From contig JBMHCX010000006.1 in assembly GCA_049889695.1 (NCBI GenBank), positions 257,849 to 321,848 on the forward strand: a DNA stretch of 64,000 nt. Reading direction: 5' to 3'. This document shows, piece by piece, positions 42,405 to 50,551 of this stretch (positions are counted from its first letter, which is position 1; each line of letters opens with the position of its first letter). A program made the position numbers and the translations under genes. The notes below the pieces were generated by a model. It was not told the DNA's origin. It saw only the letters and a list, made by a program, of their open reading frames with translations, and searched no databases. Source of the DNA: WTJH01 sp049889695 (GTDB taxonomy: Bacteria > Bacteroidota > Bacteroidia > Flavobacteriales > Flavobacteriaceae).

Positions 42405-43826
42405 ATGTTAAACATGCAAAAAATCTCATCCTTTTTCTGGGTAATTTTCGGGCTGATCTTCCTGACCAATTGCCAAGACCCAAAACCTGCACCTCAGCAG
42501 GCTGTCAAAAAAATTCCGGTGGAAATGCCCCCCATCAACGACGATATTGTTGCATCAGCTATTTTATATCAGGCCAATATCCGTCAGTACACCAATGAGG
42601 GGACTTTCAAAGCTTTTGCCGAATACTTGCCAGAAATTAAATCTTTGGGGGTGAATGTCCTTTGGCTAATGCCGGTTAATCCCATATCTACGACCAAAAG
42701 CAAAGGCCCCTTAGGGAGTTATTTTGCTATTTCCGACTACACCAAAGTCAATCCAGAATTCGGGACTTTAGAGGATTTTAAATCGTTGGTGAACCGAGCA
42801 CACGAACTTGGCATGTATGTCATTTTGGGCTGGGTTCCCGGGCATACGGGCTGGGATCATGTCTGGTTAAAAGATCACCCAGAATATTATTTAAAAAATG
42901 CCAAAGGGGAAATTACCGATCCGCTAGACCCCAGAACGGGAAAGTCTTTCGGTTGGACAGACGTCGCCGATTTAGACTACAGCAACCTAGACATGCGGGA
43001 AGCCATGCGCCAAGCCATGCTCTACTGGGTTAAAGAGTGCAGAATTGATGGTTTTCGCATCGATCAGGCCTATGCAGTTCCACAAGATTTCTATGAGAAA
43101 ACCTTTGCAGCGCTCGACGAAGTTAAGCCCGTATTTTTGCTTGCGGAGACAGATATTAACCATCCGGGAGGGATAGAACTCGTCTCTCAATTTACGGCAA
43201 GCTACGATTGGAAGGGGCATCACCTGGCCAAAGATATCGCGCATGGACGGGCAAATATTTCGGATTGGGACGAGCACCGCAATTGGGTACAAACCCGATA
43301 CGGAGACGACAATCAAGTGCTCCAGTTTACGGCCAATCACGATGAAAATTCTTGGAACGGGACTATCCGCGAAAGCTTTGGGCCTGCTGCCAACCTCGTC
43401 TCTGCCCTGCAATATATGAGCCCTGGCCTCCCCATGCTATATACCGGACAGGAATACGATCTAGACAAACGCCTCCTCTTTTTTGAAAAAGACTCTTTCC
43501 CTAAGGTGAAAGGAGAGACCTTTGCTTTTTTAAAGCAGTTAGGTGAACTAAAACGTTCTCATGACGCGCTTAAAACCGGGCCAGATGGCGGGAGTTACAC
43601 CCGTTTAAACACCACTAAAGATCAACATGTCATTGCTTTCGAAAGAGGTTACAAAGGAGACACCTTGGTCTTTATAGGAAATATGAGTCCGAATTATGCG
43701 CAATTTACCTTACCTTATACTGGGAAGTTTAAGCGTTTTCCCGATGCGAAGACCAAAAAACTTTCGCCCAGCTATCAGTACGACATGAAACCCTGGGAGT
43801 TTTGGATTTTAACGGATAAAGAATGA
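42405..43826 (+). CDS. Lipoprotein GH13 alpha-amylase-family enzyme with altered region I
   Basis: 473 aa (ATG 42405; ATG 42414 also possible). Lipoprotein signal to Cys23 (LTNC). The GH13 barrel retains nucleophile Asp220 (GFRID), acid/base Glu248 (LLAETD) and the stabilising Asp313 (ANHDEN). Region I, normally DxxxNH, reads GWVPGH at 142-147: the Asp and Asn are both Gly, the His remains. A C-terminal beta domain ends WEFWIL. Probably cuts glucan chains at the membrane surface. 11 bp after the SusA-like gene. Confidence 0.9.
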   Translation: MLNMQKISSFFWVIFGLIFLTNCQDPKPAPQQAVKKIPVEMPPINDDIVASAILYQANIRQYTNEGTFKAFAEYLPEIKSLGVNVLWLMPVNPISTTKSKGPLGSYFAISDYTKVNPEFGTLEDFKSLVNRAHELGMYVILGWVPGHTGWDHVWLKDHPEYYLKNAKGEITDPLDPRTGKSFGWTDVADLDYSNLDMREAMRQAMLYWVKECRIDGFRIDQAYAVPQDFYEKTFAALDEVKPVFLLAETDINHPGGIELVSQFTASYDWKGHHLAKDIAHGRANISDWDEHRNWVQTRYGDDNQVLQFTANHDENSWNGTIRESFGPAANLVSALQYMSPGLPMLYTGQEYDLDKRLLFFEKDSFPKVKGETFAFLKQLGELKRSHDALKTGPDGGSYTRLNTTKDQHVIAFERGYKGDTLVFIGNMSPNYAQFTLPYTGKFKRFPDAKTKKLSPSYQYDMKPWEFWILTDKE

Positions 43827-44581
43827 AAAAAATAGCCCTTCTCTTGAGTGTAATGTCCTTCATCACCGCTTGCTCAGAAAATGTACGCCCCTTGGTGATT
43901 GGTCATCGTGGGGCGAGAGGACACATTGCTGAAAACACCCTTCCTTCCATCCAAAAAGCAATTGACTTAGGAGTAGACGGAATCGAAATCGATATTTTTC
44001 GTTGTGCCTCAGGAGAGTTGGTGGTTTTTCACGATATGACCCTCGAAAAATTAACCAATGCAGAGGGTTATATCGAACAAATATCTCTAGATTCTATTCG
44101 GAAAATAGCGGTCTTAAACGACTATGCCATCCCAACACTAGCGGAAGCACTAGAGCTCATCGACGGGCAGGTATTGCTCAATATCGAGTTAAAAGGCGCC
44201 AATACGGCAGTGCTCACACATGAGCTTTTACAACCCTATTTGGCACAAGAACAATGGGGTCCCGAGCATTTTATTATCTCCAGTTTTAATTGGAAAGAGC
44301 TACAGGATTTTGCAGCCATCAACACCCAAATACCTATTGCCGTCCTCACGGAAGACGATCCCTTGGATGCGCTTCCAATTGCCCAGCAGTTGAATGCTGT
44401 GGCCATCAATCCCAACTACCAAATGCTCACGCCAGAGATTGTCCAAAAAATTAAAAAGAAAGGGCTAAAAATCTATCCTTGGACGATTAATCAACCAGAA
44501 GACATCAAAAAAGCCATCGACTTAGCCGTCGACGGCATCATTACAGATTTTCCCGAGCGGGTGCACGATCAGCTCAACTAA
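43823..44581 (+). CDS. Glycerophosphodiester phosphodiesterase, lipoprotein
   Basis: 252 aa. Lipoprotein signal ending ITAC (Cys17), then the GDPD TIM barrel with VIGHRGARGHIAENTL, DGIEIDIF and VVFHDMTLEKLTN (metal and catalytic His), plus the C-terminal YPWTINQ. It releases glycerol-3-phosphate from glycerophosphodiesters. It overlaps the amylase gene by ATGA, so it is co-translated with the glucan operon, which is not an expected partner. The stop overlaps the convergent gene in CTAA. Confidence 0.92.
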   Translation: MKKIALLLSVMSFITACSENVRPLVIGHRGARGHIAENTLPSIQKAIDLGVDGIEIDIFRCASGELVVFHDMTLEKLTNAEGYIEQISLDSIRKIAVLNDYAIPTLAEALELIDGQVLLNIELKGANTAVLTHELLQPYLAQEQWGPEHFIISSFNWKELQDFAAINTQIPIAVLTEDDPLDALPIAQQLNAVAINPNYQMLTPEIVQKIKKKGLKIYPWTINQPEDIKKAIDLAVDGIITDFPERVHDQLN

Positions 44582-45000
44582 GCCGCATTTTTGGCACTGG
44601 TCAGTTGAAAGGCCCAGCCGATACTTCCGCCGACAAGAGCGTAAAAAGGTAGGGCAATAAGGCCGTCTATTACGACTCCTTCCAAGCGCATCAGATGCAT
44701 ATTGCCGTATTGCATGCAGCCTATACCGAAACCTGCAAAAAAGCCGATCCAAAGACCAAAGGATAAGCCGCTGTTAAAGCCATATCCGTTACGACTCCAA
44801 CGGCTGTATAGGTTGGCCATGGCAAAGGACATCAGCAAACAGCCCAGGCCAATCATCATAGGGTCCATGGCTTCCTTGATCTCAACAAGCATTTGAGCAC
44901 TAAAATATTCTCCTGCAAGGCCGGCGTATATTCCCCAACCGAGGAGGTTAAAGGTGATCGCTCCAAAGAGCGTTCCTAAGAGTGTAGATTTGGAAAACAT
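44578..45000 (-). CDS. Four-helix membrane protein of unknown function
   Basis: 140 aa with four predicted membrane helices (about 7-28, 46-66, 80-98, 110-132) and a Gly-rich segment FFAGFGIGCMQYGNMHLM. I do not recognise the family. It lies 42 bp downstream of tspO on the same strand and may share its transcript. Confidence 0.65.
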   Translation of the reverse strand: MFSKSTLLGTLFGAITFNLLGWGIYAGLAGEYFSAQMLVEIKEAMDPMMIGLGCLLMSFAMANLYSRWSRNGYGFNSGLSFGLWIGFFAGFGIGCMQYGNMHLMRLEGVVIDGLIALPFYALVGGSIGWAFQLTSAKNAA

Positions 45001-45042
45001 AAGTGATAAGATTTAAGTTCCCAATAAGTTACAAAAAATAAG

Positions 45043-45531
45043 TCAGCTGGGGTTTAACCACCAAACCCCTGCATTGAGGTAGGTAGCAAATAGCACCCAT
45101 AGAAAGTAGGGGATCATTAATCGGCTTGCCAGCCGATCGACTGTCCGAAACCATTTTTGGGTTCTTTCAATCAATACCAAAAGAACGAGCAGTATCACCA
45201 AGCCCCAAAAAGGCTGATGCAGATAGAAGAAGACCAAGGTCCACAAAATATTAAACACAAATTGCACCCCATAATGATACAAAGCCGTTTTTCCCCACCG
45301 GTGGTGCTTCCCATAGATCCATATCCGAGCGGCGGCAATTCCCATGAGTAAATACAGCAGTGTCCAAACGGGAGCAAAAAGCCCGTTGGGAGGGGTCAAG
45401 GGGGGCTTTTCTAAGGCAGTATACCAGGGGACAATTCCTCCTCTTGTGATTTGTCCGGCTAAATAACCTAGCCCTAAACTCAATCCGATGGAGACCGTGA
45501 AAGGAATAAGCTTCTTTTGGGGTGATTTCAT
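45043..45531 (-). CDS. tspO: TspO/MBR (translocator protein) family
   Basis: 162 aa with five membrane helices and the family motifs WYTALEKPPLTPPNGLFAPVW (split as WYTALEKPPLTPPNG and LFAPVW), LYLLMGIAAARIW and ATYLNAGVWWLN. TspO binds porphyrins and lipids and is tied to stress or tetrapyrrole responses in bacteria. Divergent from the mevalonate genes with 63 bp between. Confidence 0.93.
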   Translation of the reverse strand: MKSPQKKLIPFTVSIGLSLGLGYLAGQITRGGIVPWYTALEKPPLTPPNGLFAPVWTLLYLLMGIAAARIWIYGKHHRWGKTALYHYGVQFVFNILWTLVFFYLHQPFWGLVILLVLLVLIERTQKWFRTVDRLASRLMIPYFLWVLFATYLNAGVWWLNPS

Positions 45532-45582
45532 TCTTTAAAAATAGCATTTTCTGAAATCTGACCATCAAGCATACAGAAAAGC

Positions 45583-45590
45583 TATCTTTG
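45583..45590 (+). promoter_or_regulatory. -7 promoter element for mvaD operon
   Basis: TATCTTTG, a perfect TAnnTTTG match, with the mvaD ATG only 4 bp further on. Implies a transcript with little or no 5' leader. Confidence 0.6.
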
Positions 45591-45594
45591 CCCC

Positions 45595-46665
45595 ATGGAG
45601 GCATTTCAATATTCCGGCATTCGGCAAGCCGAACATCCAGTAGCCATTAAAACTTCTGCACCCAGTAATATAGCATTGGTCAAGTATTGGGGGAAACACG
45701 GAGAACAACTCCCAAAAAACCCTTCTGTGAGTTTTACTCTGGACCACTGTCAGACGCAAACCGAAGTCGTTTTTAGCCCTGCCGATCCGCAAAACAACGG
45801 ATTTTCATTTGTTTTCGACGGGGAGCCTAAACCCGATTTTCACCCTAAACTGGATAGTTTTTTCAATAAGATCAAGCCCTATTGTCCTTATCTAGACACC
45901 CATCATATGGCGATCAGCAGCCGCAATACCTTTCCGCACAGTAGCGGAATTGCTTCCTCAGCATCTGCCATGGCTGCCTTAGCGACAGCACTTCTGGGCT
46001 TGGAAAAGCATTTCACCCCCGAACTAGACGACACCTATTTTTGGCAAAAAGCTTCTTTTTTAGCCCGATTGGGTTCTGGAAGCGCTGCCCGAAGTCTGCA
46101 AGGTCCACTGATGCTGTGGGGACAGACCCCCCACTATCAACAAAGTAGCGATATCATCGCCGTACCGCTTACTGAAAATATTCACTCGGTTTTTCAAAAC
46201 TATCGAGACACCATCCTCTTGGTCGATCGCGGACAGAAAAAAGTGAGTAGCACCCAAGGGCATCAACTCATGCATGGGCATCCCTATGCGGCCGCTCGCT
46301 TCCAGCAGGCAGAAGACAACACTGCTCGCTTGTTATCGATTCTTCAGCAGGGCGATGTAGACGCCTTCATTCCCCTTGTGGAGTCCGAAGCCCTCAGCCT
46401 ACATGCGCTGATGATGAGCTCTCACCCCTATTTTATTCTGATGCACCCCAATACGCTTCACGTTTTGGATCGGGTGTGGGACTTTCGCCAACAAAGCAAG
46501 ATTCCGCTCTGTTTTACCCTCGATGCAGGCGCAAACGTACATCTGTTATATCCCGATGAATTTGCCGATGCCGTTCAGACTTTTATCCAGTCCGACCTCA
46601 GCAGCTTTTGCCAAGCAGGGCAATATATTGACGATCAGGTTGGTAGTGGAGCCAAAATCTATTAG
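45595..46665 (+). CDS. mvaD: Diphosphomevalonate decarboxylase
   Basis: GHMP-superfamily enzyme making isopentenyl diphosphate from mevalonate diphosphate. The 356 aa protein has SAPSNIALVKYWGKHG at residues 22-37, the phosphate loop FPHSSGIASSASAMAALA, and GSGSAARSLQGP. The C-terminal FTLDAGANVHLLY carries a conserved Asp. First of four genes read together (mvaD, mevalonate kinase, UbiA, RluB-like). Confidence 0.95.
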   Translation: MEAFQYSGIRQAEHPVAIKTSAPSNIALVKYWGKHGEQLPKNPSVSFTLDHCQTQTEVVFSPADPQNNGFSFVFDGEPKPDFHPKLDSFFNKIKPYCPYLDTHHMAISSRNTFPHSSGIASSASAMAALATALLGLEKHFTPELDDTYFWQKASFLARLGSGSAARSLQGPLMLWGQTPHYQQSSDIIAVPLTENIHSVFQNYRDTILLVDRGQKKVSSTQGHQLMHGHPYAAARFQQAEDNTARLLSILQQGDVDAFIPLVESEALSLHALMMSSHPYFILMHPNTLHVLDRVWDFRQQSKIPLCFTLDAGANVHLLYPDEFADAVQTFIQSDLSSFCQAGQYIDDQVGSGAKIY

Positions 46666-46677
46666 TTTTGTAGTGCT

Positions 46678-47610
46678 ATGAAGGGTCCACTATTTTACGC
46701 TAAAATTTTACTTTTTGGTGAATACGGCATTATAAAAGATTCTAAGGGTCTGTCGATTCCCTATAATTTTTACCGTGGGGCTCTGCGTTTTCCCGAAGGC
46801 GAGGCCAGCCAGCAGCAGCAAGAATCCCATTTGCATTTAGCCGAATTTTTTGACCATCTGAAGTCCCTCGACAAAACGATAGTACAGTTCGATTGGACGC
46901 AAATGCATGCCGATCTGGATCGGAAAATGTATTTCGACAGTAGTATTCCGCAGGGCTATGGCGTAGGGAGTAGTGGCGCTTTGGTCGCCTCTGTATACGA
47001 CCGCTATGCCCTTGAGAAAATTACGGTCTTGGAAAATCTGACCAAGCCTAAACTGCAAACGCTCAAAACGATTTTTGCCCAGATGGAGTCTTTCTTCCAC
47101 GGCAAATCTTCTGGCTTGGACCCCTTGAATAGCTATTTGAGTCTGCCCATACTGATTCATTCCAAGGATCATGTCCAAACCACGGGTATTCCTTCTCAAA
47201 ACACCTCAGGCAAGGGTGCTGTATTCTTATTGGATACGCAGCAAACTGGAGAAACCGCCCCTATGGTCAATATTTTTCTACAAAATATGCGACAAGAGGC
47301 CTTCCAACATATGATCAAAAATGAGTTCATCGCCTATACCGATGCCTGCGTAGACGATTTCCTCAAAGGGAACTTTGGGAGCCTTTTTAAGCATGTGCGT
47401 CAGCTCTCCGACCTTGTTCTACAAAACTTTAAACCGATGATTCCTCAGGAGTTTCAGACGCTATGGGCCAAAGGCCTAGAGACCAATGACTACTACCTAA
47501 AGCTCTGTGGCTCTGGTGGGGGAGGATTTATTTTAGGTTTTACGCAAGACCTCAAAAAAGCTGAGGCGGCCTTGGCAGGGCATCGTTTGGAAGTGGTTTA
47601 TCATCTGTAA
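46678..47610 (+). CDS. Mevalonate kinase (GHMP kinase)
   Basis: 310 aa GHMP kinase. KILLFGEYGIIKDSKGLSIP at the N-terminus, the ATP loop QGYGVGSSGALVASVYDRY near 100, FHGKSSGLDPLNSY with the catalytic Asp, and LCGSGGGGFILGF near the C-terminus. Position next to mvaD supports mevalonate kinase over phosphomevalonate kinase, though the latter cannot be excluded by sequence alone. Confidence 0.87.
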   Translation: MKGPLFYAKILLFGEYGIIKDSKGLSIPYNFYRGALRFPEGEASQQQQESHLHLAEFFDHLKSLDKTIVQFDWTQMHADLDRKMYFDSSIPQGYGVGSSGALVASVYDRYALEKITVLENLTKPKLQTLKTIFAQMESFFHGKSSGLDPLNSYLSLPILIHSKDHVQTTGIPSQNTSGKGAVFLLDTQQTGETAPMVNIFLQNMRQEAFQHMIKNEFIAYTDACVDDFLKGNFGSLFKHVRQLSDLVLQNFKPMIPQEFQTLWAKGLETNDYYLKLCGSGGGGFILGFTQDLKKAEAALAGHRLEVVYHL

Positions 47611-47615
47611 TTTCC

Positions 47616-48500
47616 GTGTTTTTTTCTCGGGCCCATCAACGATTTTTCTATCAGATGCTGAGCTGGTTCAGCCTGGTCAGAGGCTTTAATATCCTCGTCC
47701 TTATTCTGGCACAATACTTTACCGCTCGTTATATTATGGGGTTCGACAGAGGAGGGTGGTCGGTTATTCTATTCGATGTCGATCTACATTGTTTAGTGGT
47801 GGCTACAGCCTTAGTCGCTTCAGCCGGATATATCATCAATAACTTTTACGATGCCGAGAAAGACCGCATCAACAGGCCTCAAAAATATCTGTTGGAACAC
47901 CTCAACTCCCAGCATAGCCAACTAACGCTCTATCTGTTGCTGAATATGTTTGCCATAGTCGTGGCCAGCGCCATTTCGTTCCGTGCAGTTCTATTTTTCA
48001 CAGCCTATATTTTTCTCATTTGGCTATACAGCAATACCGTTAAGCGCTTGTTTTGGCTCAGTAATTTAGTAGCGGCGGCACTGATGATTTATCCTTTCTT
48101 AGGATTAACACTCTTTTTTAACAACTTCACCCCTGAAGTGTTTATCCACGCCAGTTATTTGTTGTTATTATTGCTTATTCGCGATCTGATCAAAGACCTG
48201 CAAAACCTCAAAGGCGATTGGGTCCAACGCTACCAAACCCTCCCGATTGTCTTTTCGGTGAAGCTCTCTAAGGGAGTCGTTAGTCTATTGGTGGTTTCCA
48301 CCCTTATTCCCATTCAGCTATTGTTGTCGCGACCTTTGGGCCTTATGCGCTATTATTTTCTGTTTTCGATCCTCTATTTAGCTGTTTTTCTCCTCTACTT
48401 TTGGAAGGCTGCAGATCAGAAAGCGTATCTTCGCGCCCATAACGCTATTAAAATTCTTATTTTTTTAGGGGTTTTAAGCATTTATTTCATCCATAAGTAG
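47616..48500 (+). CDS. UbiA-family prenyltransferase (GGGP-synthase-like)
   Basis: 294 aa with about eight membrane helices and the two Asp-rich motifs NNFYDAEKDRINRP (near 85-98) and RDLIKDLQNLKGD (near 188-200). These bind prenyl diphosphate through magnesium. Flavobacterial relatives in this position are named geranylgeranylglycerol-phosphate geranylgeranyltransferase, but the acceptor is not established. Starts with GTG; the ATG at 47655 is an alternative. Confidence 0.85.
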   Translation: MFFSRAHQRFFYQMLSWFSLVRGFNILVLILAQYFTARYIMGFDRGGWSVILFDVDLHCLVVATALVASAGYIINNFYDAEKDRINRPQKYLLEHLNSQHSQLTLYLLLNMFAIVVASAISFRAVLFFTAYIFLIWLYSNTVKRLFWLSNLVAAALMIYPFLGLTLFFNNFTPEVFIHASYLLLLLLIRDLIKDLQNLKGDWVQRYQTLPIVFSVKLSKGVVSLLVVSTLIPIQLLLSRPLGLMRYYFLFSILYLAVFLLYFWKAADQKAYLRAHNAIKILIFLGVLSIYFIHK

Positions 48501-48505
48501 TTCTC

Positions 48506-49243
48506 GTGAGATCAAAAAAACGTTCCCATATCCCCGCTGAGGGTGTTCGTCTCAACAAATTTTTATCCAATGCTGGGGTTTGCTCCCGTCGGGAAGCCGA
48601 TGTGCTTATTGAAATGGGAATGGTCCAAGTCAATGGCAAGGTGGTCACGGAAATGGGGGTAAAAGTAGGTCCTAACGACGAGGTAAAATACGACGGGCAG
48701 CGGCTCAGTGGCCTAGCGAAGGTTTATATATTGCTCAACAAGCCCAAAGGTTTTATTGCTACTCGCCAAGGGGGTGCTCATAAAAAATCTGTCCAAGAGC
48801 TCATTCGTTCAGCCGGTATTGGGAGCATTCCTCCCATGACTGAATTGGGCAGACCCATGACGGGCTTAGTCTTGCTCACCAACGATACGACCTTGCAAAA
48901 GCGATTGCTAAATTCTCCTAAAAAACCAATGATCTACCGCTTGGTTTTAGACAAAAACATTACGCCTCAAGACTTAGCAACTTTAGCCGAAAATCCTCAG
49001 CTCTATCAGAAAACGCTTTCCATTAAAGCCATGAGCCATGTACAAGGCGGAACACGTCGCGAAGTAGGCGTGGAGGCCCAGAGTGTTCAGCCGCGCGAAT
49101 TGCTACAGCTGTTTAAGACACAGGGCTATACGGTAGAACAATTAGATTGTGTGTTGTGGGGAGGTCTTACCAAGAAAGACCTGGCCAGAGGTCAGTGGCG
49201 CTATTTAACGACCAAAGAAGTGGAACGTCTCCACATGATCTGA
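48506..49243 (+). CDS. RluB/RsuA-like pseudouridine synthase lacking the catalytic Asp
   Basis: 245 aa. N-terminal S4 domain (VRLNKFLSNAGVCSRREAD, about 14-60), then the synthase core with YILLNKPKGFIATR. The catalytic motif of the family, GRLD followed by TTGLLLLTND, reads ELGRPMTGLVLLTND here, so the nucleophilic Asp is Gly115 (codon GGC at 48848-48850). The rest aligns without gaps. It may bind rRNA without modifying it. Starts with GTG; its 3' end overlaps the convergent GT-C gene by 43 bp. Confidence 0.85.
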   Translation: MRSKKRSHIPAEGVRLNKFLSNAGVCSRREADVLIEMGMVQVNGKVVTEMGVKVGPNDEVKYDGQRLSGLAKVYILLNKPKGFIATRQGGAHKKSVQELIRSAGIGSIPPMTELGRPMTGLVLLTNDTTLQKRLLNSPKKPMIYRLVLDKNITPQDLATLAENPQLYQKTLSIKAMSHVQGGTRREVGVEAQSVQPRELLQLFKTQGYTVEQLDCVLWGGLTKKDLARGQWRYLTTKEVERLHMI

Positions 49244-50550
49244 GGCCCTACAGGTCCTTTCCAACACTCGTACCACAGAAGAGCATAGACCGGAGCGTAT
49301 TCCAAAAGTAATATCCAGGGACTTTCATGGACCTGCTCGGGACCATAGGCCAAGTAGCTCAGGTAGACACTAAGGCTCCAAACCACCGGAAATCCGTAAC
49401 CACTAAAGACCCCTAGCAGTAGAAGTCCACTGACATACCACGGGTGGACGGTCGTTGAGCTCAAGAAGTAAAGGCTCAGCACCCACAGCATATTGCGAAG
49501 CAAAGATTTGGGCGTCTTGTTCTCTCCAAAAAAGCTGATGCCCGCCACAAGCCCAAGGATCAGGAATGGACTAAATTTCCCGATGCTTCGTATGGGGTTA
49601 TAGCCATAGAACTGATATCCGATCCAGCGGAGCAATCGATAGAAACTCCCGTTGAATTCAAACCGATTAAACCACAATTGTAGGGTTTGCAGATAGTGCG
49701 CTGCCCCTTCGTTTACCCAATAGGGGAAGCTCAATGCAGTACAGCCGGCAATTCCCAGCAGAGCGAAGTATAGGGATCTGCGAGGGCCCAACCGCTGCCA
49801 GTAGAGCGGTAATACCAATAGCGGCAATAGCTTGCTGGCGATACTTGCCACAAACGCCAATGCCATAGGAAGCAGCTGCTTGTAGCGAAAGCTAAAATAT
49901 ACCCCCCAGACAAAAAAACACCACATCATTCCTTCAAAGTGTAAGTTGCCGATCAGCTCAATAATCACCATGGGATTTAAAAAATACCAGCTCATCCATT
50001 CAGGCTTCAGTTGCAAGCTACGCAGCAGGCGAGCTCCACCCAACAGCAAGAATAAATCGGCGACGATCAGCAAGCCTCTGAGCAAAATCAGTTGGCCTTG
50101 CCAGCCATCCGCCAACCGAACCACGGCGAAAAACAGCATCTGACTCAAGGGAGGGTAGTTGGAAAAGTGTCCGGCACTGAGTGTTCCCATTCCGGCATGC
50201 AGGAGTTCTATATCCGTAAATTCGAGCCCGGCGGCCATCCAATCGTCAGGGGTGAGCGCATAGGGGCTATGTCCCAATAGTTGCAGCTGCCCGTCCCATA
50301 AAAAGCGATAAAAATCTTGCGATAAGGCAGGCGTATAGAACAAGAATAGCACCCGAAATAAAAGACCGATGAGCGCCACTTGTCGTAGAGACATTCGAGG
50401 ATGCCACAGATAACAGCAGCTCAGCAGTCCCCAGTTCAGCAATAGTACGCTGTGCTGATGCCTTTGGATGTCGACAATGAACCACAGATAGCCCATGGCT
50501 GTGAGCACCACAAATAATCCCAGGGGGATCGATTTTCGAATAAAGGACAT
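49201..50550 (-). CDS. GT-C fold membrane glycosyltransferase (mannosyltransferase-like)
   Basis: About 449 aa from the ATG at 50550, 1 bp after the upstream stop. Ten or more membrane helices, with an early luminal loop carrying SQDFYRFLWDGQL. The Asp there is the expected catalytic position of GT-C enzymes, which use polyprenyl-phosphate sugars. Also HFSNYPPLSQM and a late HPWY motif. The Dpm1-like enzyme at 13908 could supply a donor. Last gene of a five-gene operon. Substrate unknown. Confidence 0.8.
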   Translation of the reverse strand: MSFIRKSIPLGLFVVLTAMGYLWFIVDIQRHQHSVLLLNWGLLSCCYLWHPRMSLRQVALIGLLFRVLFLFYTPALSQDFYRFLWDGQLQLLGHSPYALTPDDWMAAGLEFTDIELLHAGMGTLSAGHFSNYPPLSQMLFFAVVRLADGWQGQLILLRGLLIVADLFLLLGGARLLRSLQLKPEWMSWYFLNPMVIIELIGNLHFEGMMWCFFVWGVYFSFRYKQLLPMALAFVASIASKLLPLLVLPLYWQRLGPRRSLYFALLGIAGCTALSFPYWVNEGAAHYLQTLQLWFNRFEFNGSFYRLLRWIGYQFYGYNPIRSIGKFSPFLILGLVAGISFFGENKTPKSLLRNMLWVLSLYFLSSTTVHPWYVSGLLLLGVFSGYGFPVVWSLSVYLSYLAYGPEQVHESPWILLLEYAPVYALLWYECWKGPVGPQIMWRRSTSLVVK

Positions 50551-50551
50551 T

